Assembly (NCBI RefSeq): GCF_958450345.1
Contig: NC_088781.1
Coordinates: 29,365,857-29,429,856, forward strand
Source of the DNA: Calliphora vicina
Lineage: Eukaryota > Arthropoda > Insecta > Diptera > Calliphoridae
Direction: 5' to 3'
DNA length: 64,000 nucleotides
The position numbers and the translations under genes are program-made. Below, one piece after another: positions 35,372 through 45,550 of the stretch; positions within the stretch are counted from its first letter, which is position 1, and every line of letters begins with the position of its first letter. Under the pieces are notes generated by a model. That model was given only the letters and a program-made list of their open reading frames with translations. It was not told where the DNA came from and did no database searches.

Positions 35372-35666
35372 CAGTGGTGACCGAAATCACAATTCCCTAG
35401 CACGCGTAATAGGGCAAGAAAATTCTGCTGACGTTACTTTGATACACATACACTATAAGCTTACTTGTGCGTTTTCTTATAATGATCATGTGTTTGTTGC
35501 TTTGTTTTCATCTCAGAGAACAAAATCAAATCAAATTCTCCGCTGTTCTTATAATGATCATGTGTTTGTTGCTTTGATTTCATCTCACAGAACAAAATCA
35601 AATCAAATTCTCCGCTGTTCTACCAACACAACCAAAGCTTTGATGGTATGTGTTCGGGCACCACTG
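35372..35666. mobile_element. hAT-type MITE with perfect 8-bp target duplication
   Basis: The left end CAGTGGTGACCGAA and the complemented right end CAGTGGTGCCCGAA differ at one base. CTTTAAAC flanks both sides exactly (35364-35371 and 35667-35674). An 8-bp duplication with CAGTGGTG-type ends is characteristic of hAT transposons. The 295-bp body has no transposase and contains a 72-bp tandem duplication. Confidence 0.85.
35473..35616 (+). repeat. 72-bp tandem duplication inside the hAT MITE
   Basis: TTCTTATAATGATCATGTGT recurs 72 bp later. Both units run through CAAAATCAAATCAAATTCTC and CGCTG with only a few differences. The unit is a whole number of codons, but no protein is implied. Confidence 0.85.
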
Positions 35667-35674
35667 CTTTAAAC

Positions 35675-36824
35675 ACATCAAGAATATGTGGCATATGCTC
35701 CTTATAGGAACAAGAGGAATTAATATATAAGAAGAGTTACTTCTAGAAGTCACTAAAAAGTATTTCCTGTAGTTGAACACTTACATACTCGACGAATTTA
35801 ACCATAATTACGTCACGAAAAAGTTCTACTATTTAAAATGCACACATATGTAGCAGCGAATCACTACCCGGTTGGACAGACAGTCATAGACGAAATTTTA
35901 GTCGATGTTGTGATGAGGACATTTTAGAAACAATAAATTATTATAACATAACAGCGTTGTTTGTCGTGTTTCAAACAATGTCTTAACCTTATAACCTGTA
36001 AAACACTCTTTTGTCAGATGGCATAAATAAAGGAAAAATAATTTAATTTTATTAAAATGCAAAATCCTCTATCTTATCATTTTCAGACATATTCAGAATA
36101 TTTTTGAAAGGAAAAAACCTTCTATCTATCATAAATCCACAATCCAATAATGCAAAATTTTAAAAACCAATTGTATGTGAGAAAAAAATATTGTAGAATA
36201 CCGAATTTTAACAACCCAAGAAAAAAAACAGTTTTTTTGGTTCTCCTGAAAAGTTGTGTTTTTTAAGATAGATTGTTTTAAATATAGTCCCTGGATATAC
36301 CATTTTGATCGTCTTCACCTATATTTTCATAAAACAACAAGCTTTTGAAATAATAGATTTTTATTTTTTTTTGTCAGAAATAATAATAATAATAAAAAAA
36401 CTATTGATTAGCATGATCTTTGAATTTTTATTTGGTATTCCATAATTTCCAATTAAATAAAATTATTTCAATATGTGTTATAAAACTATTCATATGATCT
36501 TCAAAAAATTAAATGAACCATTATTAGACGACCGTAAAAATTAAGACATTTATAATAAAATCACATAACATATGTACATAATCGTTATTTTCTGATTTTT
36601 ATTTCTTATGTTTCAAAAATCAGAATCTGACAAATATTTCTGAGAAAAAACTAAAAATGTTTTATTCAACATTGCATCATTAATTCTAACACAGAATTAT
36701 TTTAAAATGTAGCATAGAATTCTTTGTATAATCATTTCCTCTCTGACGATTTTTAATTGGTTTTACATCTATGTATGTATACAAATTTACCCAGTCTAAC
36801 ACAACTACATACATAGTAAAAAAA
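35675..36824. other. AT-rich stretch, nothing recognised
   Basis: A short patch near 35870-35930 (GGTTGGACAGACAGTCATAG) hints at decayed DINE sequence. Nothing else is supported. Confidence 0.4.
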
Positions 36825-37096
36825 ACAAGAAATCGGGGTAGTCTTGATTTTTATTTGTCGATTTTCTCGTTTTTAAATAGCGATCTACGTTGGACTATAA
36901 CGGATATATTGATGTATCAATCATGTATGTAAGCTATTTGGGGGCTTCGGAAAGCTGATTTCAACATACATAGTTACATATATACATACATGGTAATATA
37001 TCGACTCCTCTATATATTGTGATCAAGAATATTATACAAGCGCAATGATAAACTTAAATACATACATATACCCTTGCCACTCATGGCAAGTGTATA
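36825..37096 (-). mobile_element. DINE-1-like family B, internally deleted copy B5
   Basis: On minus the 5' hairpin TATACACTTGCCATGAGTGG with GGGTATA is present at 37096. It is followed by decayed body, CAGCTTTCCGAAGCCCCCAA and TACATACATGATTGATACAT. It stops at TTTCTTGTTTTT without the 3' hairpin, so about half of the element is missing. Confidence 0.65.
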
Positions 37097-39389
37097 CAAA
37101 TAAAATGGTTACAAAAAGACCGAAAAATTGCACAAAATTATATGAAATACATGAAACCGGATTATTGAGAAACATTTTTGTAGATTACTGGTTCATAACA
37201 TTAAAAGCAAAACATAATTGATAATGTTTAACTACGAAATTAACAATACAAGTCATTGTCAAATACCTAACTCTTGCAACCACGAAATACATCAATGTTT
37301 TTTTGTTGTTGTATCAGAAATATGTAATCTTTTTTTTTTTATTTGTCAAATCGGAGTGTCTCGACTCTATGTACAATTCTTTATGATGCAAGTACTCAGT
37401 AGTCATTTACTATATTTCTTTAGATTTTAACCCTTTGCAGCAGGAACAAAGATTTCAAATAAAAAAATCGTGTATAAATACTAATACAAAATTTGGTCAT
37501 TTGGTCAATTTTTTCCACATTAAGGGTTAATTAAGTCCACATAAAAAATGTATTATACTCTTAATACATATGGTCAAATAGTATACAAAAATTTATCTTA
37601 ACAAATAAGTTTAATTTATTAGAAGTTTTTAATATATTTATGCTGCAGTAGGTCAACTTTGCTGTCTATATAAATTCTATACATTCTACAAATATTTGAT
37701 AGTACTGAAAACCTTAGAAATATACGACTAACATTTTAAAGAAACAAATGTATCTTATCAATTGTAAATAAGTGAAATGAATTTAGGTTAACATTTCAAC
37801 AAACATATTAATTATAATAAAGTTTTAATCATGCTTCAGACCACTGTGCAACTATAACTGAAATACTAAGAAAAAAAATAAAATTCTAATAACAAAATCA
37901 CGAAATCGCCATTATTATTACTCGTATTAAGCATACCGAAGTCAGTAATAAAAAATATTGCAGTTTTTTTCCTTTTTTAGGTTTTCTGCTTAAAACATGA
38001 ACAAGAGGATGGTAAATGAACAACAACAACAGAAGAGTAGATAAAACAAAAGACAAGATAAATGAAAATGTGAAATGAAAAAGCTTTAAATGACATTTAT
38101 ACACGACAACTACGGTTTGTATTTTGGTTGTTTTAAATACAATTTTAAATGAGCTGGTAAAGAATATTAGGTACTCTATTAAAGAAAAATGTTATAGAGA
38201 ATTTAGTTTAAAATCCAATAATATTTAATGGTATGAATTAAAATAAACTTTGTTATAAATTTCCATAAACCTTGAACTAAAAAAGTATTTAATCCTGGGA
38301 AATAAATACTCTTTTGTGGTAGTTAAAAAAAGCTTAATTTAGAAAATGTTCATTCAGATTCCACTTTTTCCCAATGTTTTTACTTTTACATAGACAATGT
38401 AATACCAAACCCTTGGAAAAACTTTAAACACTTACTTTAGAAAACATAGCTCTTTTTCTAAAGACCCACCACGTACAAATAAAAGTGGCTTAAAAAATAA
38501 AATACTACTGTATTTTAAACGTACATATATACATTCATGAACAACTGACTAACTCTACAAAATGTCTGCGATGACTACTATTCACGTCGTTGTTCTTTAT
38601 TTTCTATTTTTTTTTTGTTTCATTTAAAACATTTGTATGTTGTTGAATTATTGCTTATTCACTGGATTTCATCTTAGCTCTAAACGCCATTTCTACTCTA
38701 GCATTTCGTGTAGATCACCAGTCACAGAGCAAGGACATTTCAACGTCTGAGAATTTAATTTATTATTTTATTTAAATATACAAGTACAAATACATACGAA
38801 TATACCAACAGTTATACGAAAAATGAAAAAAAAAAGAATTACAAACTAGACTGTCATATATATTTTAAAATTAAAAGCATAGAAATGTTATAATTGCAAC
38901 AGCAAAAAAAAAATGATGAGATGACATTTATAAGTCTGTGGATTTAGAGAAAATTTAACTTGATTTTTCTTTTCAATTAGGTATTTAAATAAACGCACAT
39001 GTAATTAATGTCTTTATTTTAATTTAATTAAACTTTAGATATTTATTAAAGACTAACATAATTAAATTGCTTTAAAAATATTATTTAATAATTTAATGAC
39101 ATGTATTGATGCTTTCAAAGTCTGGGTGACGTATACTTAATATTTTAAAATAGTCGAAATATTTATCACTCATACGTATGGGCTTCACTAAAGAGTAGGG
39201 GATTCAATTAATCGGGATTTTCGTTTAATCGAGCAAATAATTAATCGGTGTTTACATTTAATCGGTTAATTTTAAATTATTCGTTTAACCGAATAATTTA
39301 TATGAAAAACACGAATCAGCATTTTTTAATAAAAAGAACAAAAACATAAATAACAAACAAAATATAAGAATTCTACAAAACAATGAATA
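37097..39389. other. AT-rich stretch, nothing firm
   Basis: No gene is supported. At 37430-37532, TTAACCCTTTGCAGC faces CATTAAGGGTTAA, which resembles piggyBac ends at TTAA. The match is only about 6 bp, so it is not called. Confidence 0.45.
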
Positions 39390-40096
39390 CACGCAGAGAA
39401 AACATATAGTTGGGCATGGTTACTGTAACCATTTAAATATTGTTACAAGTTTTTTAAATATGTTATAGTCACAGTAACCATTTACATGATTGTGGTAACC
39501 ATATTATGGTTAATTTACGATTCACATGATTGTATCAACCATATATATGGTTACAGTAAACAAGTATGTATATGTTTGTGACAACCATTCATATGATCAA
39601 CCATATATATGGTTACAGTAAACAAGTATGTATATGTTTGTGACAACCATTCATATGATGAAGGACTTATCATATTATGGTGCTCTCGGCTTAAGGCTTA
39701 TCATAATCTGAGAACAACATATTGTGATAAAATTATTCATCATAAATGTGGTTGCCACAAACAAGGTTACAGTAAACAAGTATGTATATGTTTGTGACAA
39801 CCATTCATATGATGAAGGACTTATCATGTTATGGTGCTCTCGGCTTAAGGCTTATCATAATCTGAGAACAACATATTGTGATAAAATTATTCATCATAAA
39901 TGTGGTTGCCACAAACATATGTTTGTTTACTGTAACCATATATATGGTTGATACAACCATGTGAATCATAAATTAACCATATTATGGTTACCACAATCAT
40001 GTAAATAGTTACTGTGACTATAATATTGTTAAAAATCTTGTAACAGTATTTAAATGGTTACAGTAACCATGCCCTATTATATTTTTTCTCAGCGTG
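39390..40096. mobile_element. Foldback MITE with long arms and amplified centre
   Basis: The ends CACGCAGAGAAAA and TTTTCTCAGCGTG are flanked by TA (39388-39389 and 40097-40098). Inverted arms of about 180 bp are built from GGTTACTGTAACCAT, ATTGTTACAAG, CATGATTGTGGTAACCATAT and related GGTTAC/GTAACC motifs. The centre holds a 62-bp step repeat and a 154-bp tandem duplication. The 707-bp element has no transposase. TA duplication suggests Tc1/mariner-type mobilisation. Confidence 0.8.
39536..39918 (+). repeat. Stepwise tandem duplications in the foldback centre
   Basis: GGTTACAGTAAACAAGTATG begins at 39549, 39611 and 39765, so spacings are 62 and 154 bp. The two 154-bp units (39611-39764 and 39765-39918) are nearly identical (GTGCTCTCGGCTTAAGGCTT, TTCATCATAAATGTGGTTGC), pointing to recent amplification. 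Confidence 0.85.
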
Positions 40097-40429
40097 TAGA
40101 TAACATGTGAGGGTTTTATTGGTTTTATGGAGATCTTCTGAAATATTCTTTAAAAAAAAGAATATAATCGAAATGCTTTCCTATTAAACGATTTTTTTTT
40201 TAGTTTCAGTAAAACATGACTCCAAAAAATTCTCTCACTGATTGTACATGTTGGAGAAATCGAAAGTAAGGCATGAAAAAGAATATTCAATTTTGGTTAA
40301 TCGGATAATCGACACAAATTAATCGGCTTATTTGTTATTTGAAAATCTTCATTTTAATTTATTCGAACTGTTAACCGACCAAAATTATTTAATTCAAGAA
40401 AGAATTACGGTTGAAATGTAAACTTCTTA
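40097..40429. other. AT-rich spacer
   Basis: Nothing was recognised between the foldback element and the mariner relic. Confidence 0.4.
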
Positions 40430-41270
40430 TTGGGTGTGCGACTTAGAAATGCAAGGTTTTTGTGAAAATTTTTAGCTTTTATTTTGAAACACTTGAAAAA
40501 TATAAATTTATTCAAAGTATTGTCCATTGCTAGCTTTGACTTTTTTCCATCTTTCTGTCAACATATGGTTTCCGTGCCAAAATAACCAGCTTCTTCATTT
40601 TAAATAGTCATTAATAGTTAATGCATAATATGTCCGAGCAATGTCGTGATGGAATATTATGGTTTCATGTCTACCCGCATATACTGGGTATTTTTCTTCA
40701 AATACTCGTTTCAGTAGCGTTCGCTACAGTTTCCCTGATGGTCTGGTCAGATTTAAGCAGCTCACAATAGATAGGACGCTTTTGTTCCCATCAAATACAG
40801 AGACTTACCTTAGCGCTGGTTGACATACGATCTCTTACGCTTCGGGTTATCGTGATGATTCGGTGCGAAAATTATTTTCTTTTATTGCGGTCAAGCAGTA
40901 TTTCAGACATGCAAAATCGTCTTTAAAGGTCTCTCAGCATCAGTTCATATGGTGCCCAATTTTCCTGCTTTTGGATGAATCCTGCTGCTCGCAAACGTTT
41001 TGAAATAGCTGCTTGAGTAGCTTCGAGTTTTACAAGAATCTTTATGGAGTAATTCCTCTAATTATTGGACTTCAAGCCAGTATAGCCACTGGGCGATCTT
41101 TGTCTTCCGTTTCAAAATCAACTCTTCAAATCTCGCACGACAAAACCGATGAAGCACATTCGACATAAGCTTTAAAAAAGTAAAGTGAAAAAAGTAAAGC
41201 AAAAGTTTGTTGGCACAAAATTCATAACTCCAGAAAAGGGAAATTGGTATTTTTTTTATAATATTAATTT
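40430..41270 (-). pseudogene. Mariner relic with recognisable terminal repeat
   Basis: On minus, a start ATGAATTTTGTGCCAACAAA lies near 41239, followed by GGTTTTGTCGTGCGAGATTT, TTGAAACGGAAGACAAAGAT, AAACGTTTGCGAGCAGCAGG and TTCATCCAAAAGCAGG. Next come AGCTGCTTAAATCTGACCAG and CATAATATTCCATCACGACA (HHDIARTYYA-like, second Asp kept). The C-terminus is CAATGGACAATACTTTGAAT with stop. The outer end at 40430 is TTGGGTGTGCGACTTAGAAA after TA, a mariner-type terminal repeat. Frameshifts, stops and deletions abound. Confidence 0.8.
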
Positions 41271-41339
41271 TTCACTTAAATGTTAGCTGATATGATTTTA
41301 AGTGCAGTAAGAATCAAACAAGGTGATATAAGTATATTC

Positions 41340-42130
41340 CTGTCATTCCTAAAAGAAGCATAGGACCTTAGCAAAGCTTTTCCGCGTGGATCTGTTCATC
41401 GCAATGGTTTTTATTTCATTCTAGCTAGTATCCATATTTGCAGCATCGATAGCAATTTGTCTATGCCACGTATAAGCAGGACGTCCTCTTCTGCGGCTGC
41501 CTAGCGGATTCCACTCAATAGCAGTTCTATAAATATCATGGAGTGACCTATCCATTTACTTTTTTATTCGATTGGCTATATCTGCACCTGAGCCGCCAGA
41601 TATTGCGATTATAGCGACAAAGTAATAGAATGAATCAACCTCCTTCAAAGTCTTATTATCAGTTACAAAGTTGTTTGCAACATCCGTGCTAATTCGCATC
41701 ACTTTATAATAGAATGAATCAACCTCCTTCAAAGTCTTATTATCAGTTACAAAGTTGTTTGCAACATCCGTGCTAATTCGCATCACTTTAGTTTTGCCAA
41801 TGTTTATCTTGAGACCAGCGTTCTTAGCAAACTCTGTGAGACGGTTCAGTGTACCGATGGGAGAGAAGGCAGATATCGTCAACATATTCCAGTCCCAGTC
41901 TTGAAGTCCCCATGCAATCCCTGTAATACCAACGTTAATTATTCTGCTTAGTGGGACTCCTTTACATCCAACGGCTTTACAAATCACATTGTGATTGACA
42001 GTATCGAACGCTTTCTCGGACTCAATGAATATTAGATATAGAGGCGATCTTTCATTATGATTCTAAGTATATTTATGAGGTGAATTCATGATTTATTCAG
42101 ACGAAAGTCGGCTTGTTGCATAAGAGATTA
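41340..42130 (-). pseudogene. LINE reverse-transcriptase relic
   Basis: Minus-strand frames follow a non-LTR reverse transcriptase: QQADFRLNKS, LYISNIH, FIESEKAFDTVNH (motif A), then a large deletion where the YADD block should be. They continue with LTEFAKNAGLKINIGKTKVM, TLKEVDSFYY and GGSGADIANRIKK, and finally WNPLGSRRRGRPAYTW and ATMNRSTRKS-like C-terminal sequence near 41400. The RRRGRP...TW tail is typical of RTE/CR1-like insect LINEs; the clade is uncertain. Stops, a frameshift near 41540 and an internal duplication show it is dead. Confidence 0.75.
41623..41790 (-). repeat. 84-bp in-frame tandem duplication inside the LINE relic
   Basis: Units 41623-41706 and 41707-41790 are identical by eye. 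On minus they encode 28 codons including KVMRISTDVANNFVTDNKTL. The frame is preserved, lengthening the open frame. Confidence 0.9.
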
Positions 42131-42659
42131 CTTATGGTAATTTTTGATTCTTCTAATCGTACTTTTATTATGAATGGATATTAAAAATCTAAATCTATCT
42201 AATTTTTCTCCATAAATTTTAAATAAGTATTTAATAAAAATGTCATTAAATTTAAAAATATTAACATTACCTCATTTGGCCTATTTACTTAGCTACATAC
42301 ATAAAAAACTAATTTATGGTTGTGATTCAACAACAGTTCCTGTCCCAATTACATTCCAGCTACAAACATATCTCGGTTTATGCTCAAGTAAACACAACAA
42401 ACTGCATTCCACTAGAGGAAAAAAGAACGCCTAAAGCGTTACTCTATATTCATAGACTATTCATACGTACACTTAAAAATCTTCTCTATATCACCTTCCT
42501 TTTCCTTTGACATACAAATGTTACATTTCATTTAATTTTGTGTTTCAATTTCATTGCCTGCTTTGCACTCCAAAAGTGCCATACATGAGAACTGCGAATG
42601 AATTTTTGGATTTAAAGGAATTAATTCGTTAGTTAAGGAAGTTTTTTTGTAAACAAATT
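42131..42659. other. AT-rich spacer
   Basis: No supported feature was found. Confidence 0.4.
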
Positions 42660-42850
42660 TGGGAGCTTAAATGGTGGCTTTGCTGGAGCCTGAATTTCAT
42701 CGATGGCATGTTAGAAAAAGTCTAACGGGATCAATTCGCTCGATCTCTATGGCCTGCTCACATCATCACCACATGAGATAATCATGCCCTCAAATAGCTC
42801 GTTCAGAATTTCCAATGTGACATGACGTTGGTGTCCATATCATCCAATTG
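42660..42850 (-). pseudogene. Mariner-like transposase fragment
   Basis: On minus, YGHQRHVTLEILNELFEGMI, then ISCGDDVSRP and SSELIPLDFFL match the region after the second catalytic Asp of mariner-like transposases (family form ...HVTLEIL...ISR...WPPRSPDLTPLDFFLWG). A stop replaces one codon of the PPRS motif and the ends are missing. Confidence 0.6.
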
Positions 42851-43487
42851 CAATGAAACTTTACTGTGTTCTCATAAAATTTGTTCGAGGATTAAAAGCA
42901 AAAAAGTTCAGTTTCAGACTCAAAATGTTTAAAGTTTTTAATTTCAATACAGAAATGATGTTTGTAAATATCAGTTCTGCCCGTATTTTTACAAAAAGTT
43001 GACACAGTATGCAGCTGATACCAATAATGGAAAAATATTATTTTTCCCATAAATTAAAATTTGTACTTATTTCTTGTTGCCAAAGATACCACAAAATTTC
43101 TCCTTAATCTTTTGTATTCAATTACAGCCTTTAAGAATGGATAACGTACCTTTGCAAACCTGTTGCGGTACGCATGCAAAGTTACAGGGAAAAAATTGCA
43201 ATAATAATTTGAAATGTTGCCTCTTATTTTGTTTCTGTTTATTTTTTCAATTATATTTCTTTATGCTCTTTCATGTCTTTACGGTTTTTTTTTTTGTTTT
43301 GCAGAACGTAATGTATGTATGAATTTATGCTTTTAATTTGCATTTTCCATGTCATTTGCCTTACAACAGAAAAAAAAGAACATAAAAACCAAGTTGTACC
43401 TCGACAATTGCTATGGAATTCAAATGCAACACACTCACTGTTACATACAGCTAAACATTTACCTTACTGTCAGCTAGGCAGCCTTCT
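42851..43487. other. AT-rich flank of the LINE
   Basis: No gene was recognised. The less AT-rich stretch at 43380-43487 precedes the target duplication. Confidence 0.4.
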
Positions 43488-43497
43488 TACCTCATCT
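43488..43497. repeat. Target-site duplication, left copy (TACCTCATCT)
   Basis: The ten bases are repeated exactly at 49370-49379, bracketing the LINE and fixing its ends. Confidence 0.85.
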
Positions 43498-43570
43498 CCG
43501 TGTGGAGTTCTCAGTCTCCCATCGGACGCGTCCCAGGTGGCGGATAGGGGGAGCAACTGCCTAGTCTAGT

Positions 43571-43810
43571 GATACTGTTTTGACAACAGGTCACTAGCCT
43601 TGACAAATGCTCAAGCGATGTCAATATCTTAAGATGCATTTTTAACAAATGGTCTGAACTTCTTGACATAGCTAGGTCGGTAAACGGAAATGTGTCAGCC
43701 GACTATCATAATACTGTGATGCATTTTATAACAAATGGTCACAGTAGGATGTAATTGGTGTTAGGATACTGTTATTACTGGTGATACATTTTTGACAAAT
43801 GGTTACCTAG
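43571..43810 (+). repeat. Four degenerate repeats in the LINE 5' UTR
   Basis: A motif GATRCATTTTTRACAAATGG begins at 43633, 43718 and 43783, with a weaker start GATACTGTTTTGACAACAGG at 43571. Each is followed by TCA/TTA and CTAG-like sequence, and spacings are 62, 85 and 65 bp. Repeated 5' UTR units act as promoters in some LINEs; that role here is inference. Confidence 0.65.
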
Positions 43811-44089
43811 TGCTAACACATTCTCTCTCTCTTCTAGTGTTACTACCCGCGGACCAAAACTGTTCTTTCTCTCTCTACTCTTTCTTTCCCCCCCACTTGT
43901 AAGGTCAAGGTGATGGTAGCAGTGCCGAAGACCTGAATGGCTAGTAAGTGGTTAAAGATAACTAGTCGCTAACAGCTCCCCTCCGACGCCAGGGCACGGG
44001 TCGGTTGTAATACAGTTTTCGCCTAATCCATGTACGCCGTCCCTGCATGGAGTGTCCATCCCCTTACGCGCTCACTCGTGGGAACAAAA

Positions 44090-45550
44090 ATGAATAACAC
44101 AATACAAAACAATAATAATAACAAAAAACAAACAGCAAAAGGCCAGCAGGGGAAACCTATGCTGGCTGATTGCAAACAGTCGACTGTCCAACCTTCTGGT
44201 GACAGTTTGACTAAAAGCAGCGAGGTAGCCTTGGACTTTAAGCCAAGCACCTCAAAAGCTGCATTAGCCCTCGCTGGTAATATACCAGCAACAGCCCCTG
44301 CATTGGACACTGTCGAGAAGACAGTTGTCCCTGCGAAAATGCTACAGGTTGGATCGTCGAACCAGAAGTCGGGTCCAACCACCGTAGCCCCACCCGCCAC
44401 TACGGCAGAACCGAACGCCCCCATTCGCAAAGAACCATCCAGGAGGGCTTTCGTGCAAAGGCGTGCCGCCATGCGCATTATCGACCGGCTTGGATCCAAG
44501 TCGGCCGATGCGCTTAACATCGACGAATTGTCGAAATTAAGTTGGGCTAAGGCTCAACTGGCTGAGCTGGACAGCTCAAACACTCCTCCAAGCGCAGATG
44601 CAGCGAACCAAGGCGCATCTGCTGGGCCCAAACGGCAACGCTCAGAGGAGGAGCTGCTCCAGCAGCAAAACACACAGCCGAAGACTAAACGTCCGAAGCA
44701 GGAGGCTCGTGTGATAAGAAGGCCTTACAGTGAAGTTGCTCGCAATCCACTTGTAAGGGCTATTATCGACAGGAGTGTTGATGACGGAGCTATCTCCCAG
44801 GAGAAATGGCTGAAAATCCGTCAGGGTATGCTGGGGGTATACTGGAAGATTCTCAAGGAGAATCCCGGTCCATCCCCGCAAAACGACGATGCTGGCTGGT
44901 ATCAAGGCCATGTAAAACTGCTAGCGTGTACCAATGACCGCTCAGCTCTACTGCTAAAATTAGCAATTGCGTCCCTAGGGGAATTGTGGCCTGGCGCGAA
45001 ACTGGACGTGATCCCGGTAAACGAGATACCTCGTAGACCGAGATCAGTCACAGTTATTCCGGCGGAGCCACATGAACCTGAGGAGATTCTGGCATACATT
45101 CAGAGCGGTAATCCCGATCTACCAACCCATAACTGGAAGGTGGTTAAGGTTTCCGCTCCTGAAGGTGCGCATAGAAAGGTGGTCGTAGTCCTTAACAAGG
45201 AATCCTTGGCGCCACTACGTGAGAGGCAAAGCAAGATTTACTATGGATTCGATAGTATCAAGCTGCGCATCTACCGTGGTGACGACAAGCTCGACCCCGA
45301 AACTTCTGGTGTTAAACTGGAAGCTCCGCAGGATATGGACTGCAAAATTAAACTGGACGACCCCGCAAGCTCTGAGGACAAAATGGAGACCCAATCACAC
45401 TCCAGTATGGTTGGGGACCTATTCTGCGCTCTGGGTGATGTGGAGGATGAAGATGTTCTTCTGGAATCAGACCCAGAAGACATCGACGTTACGGTCATAT
45501 ATGATCCAGACCATGGTGAAGGCGATCCAAGTGAACCTTCACCACTCTAA
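44090..45550 (+). CDS. LOA-type LINE ORF1 protein, DUF4780-like
   Basis: The protein has 486 residues from the ATG at 44090; an in-frame upstream ATG at 44030 would add 20. I prefer 44090 because AACAAAAATG matches the fly start context. Residues 1-180 are low-complexity, rich in Asn, Gln, Ala and Pro, with a basic Arg-rich patch near 120-135. A second basic patch (KRQRSEEEL, PKTKRPKQ; 180-204) could bind RNA or act as a nuclear signal. Residues about 210-400 resemble DUF4780, found in ORF1 of insect LOA-type LINEs (WYQGHVKLL, WPGAKLDVI, NWKVVKVSAPEG, YYGFDSIKLRIYR). The last 40 residues are strongly acidic. There are no CCHC zinc knuckles. The likely role is as an RNA-binding chaperone in the retrotransposition particle. 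The 3' end overlaps ORF2. Confidence 0.9.
   Translation: MNNTIQNNNNNKKQTAKGQQGKPMLADCKQSTVQPSGDSLTKSSEVALDFKPSTSKAALALAGNIPATAPALDTVEKTVVPAKMLQVGSSNQKSGPTTVAPPATTAEPNAPIRKEPSRRAFVQRRAAMRIIDRLGSKSADALNIDELSKLSWAKAQLAELDSSNTPPSADAANQGASAGPKRQRSEEELLQQQNTQPKTKRPKQEARVIRRPYSEVARNPLVRAIIDRSVDDGAISQEKWLKIRQGMLGVYWKILKENPGPSPQNDDAGWYQGHVKLLACTNDRSALLLKLAIASLGELWPGAKLDVIPVNEIPRRPRSVTVIPAEPHEPEEILAYIQSGNPDLPTHNWKVVKVSAPEGAHRKVVVVLNKESLAPLRERQSKIYYGFDSIKLRIYRGDDKLDPETSGVKLEAPQDMDCKIKLDDPASSEDKMETQSHSSMVGDLFCALGDVEDEDVLLESDPEDIDVTVIYDPDHGEGDPSEPSPL

Noticed and set aside
37430..37532. TTAA-flanked pair CCCTTTGCAGC / CATTAAGGG resembling piggyBac ends
   Set aside because: Only about 6 bp of the ends match and the interval is about 100 bp; too weak.
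39609..39951. Overlapping open frames with repeated YVYVCDNHSYDEGL-like peptide
   Set aside because: They arise from the 154-bp tandem repeats of a non-coding foldback element.
44023..44520. 165-codon minus frame inside the LINE ORF1 region
   Set aside because: It is the antisense shadow of ORF1, whose domain and start context are convincing.
45219..45500. Upstream extension of ORF2 to an earlier ATG
   Set aside because: The 94 extra codons overlap the ORF1 coding sequence in another frame and have no endonuclease similarity; homology starts after 45501.
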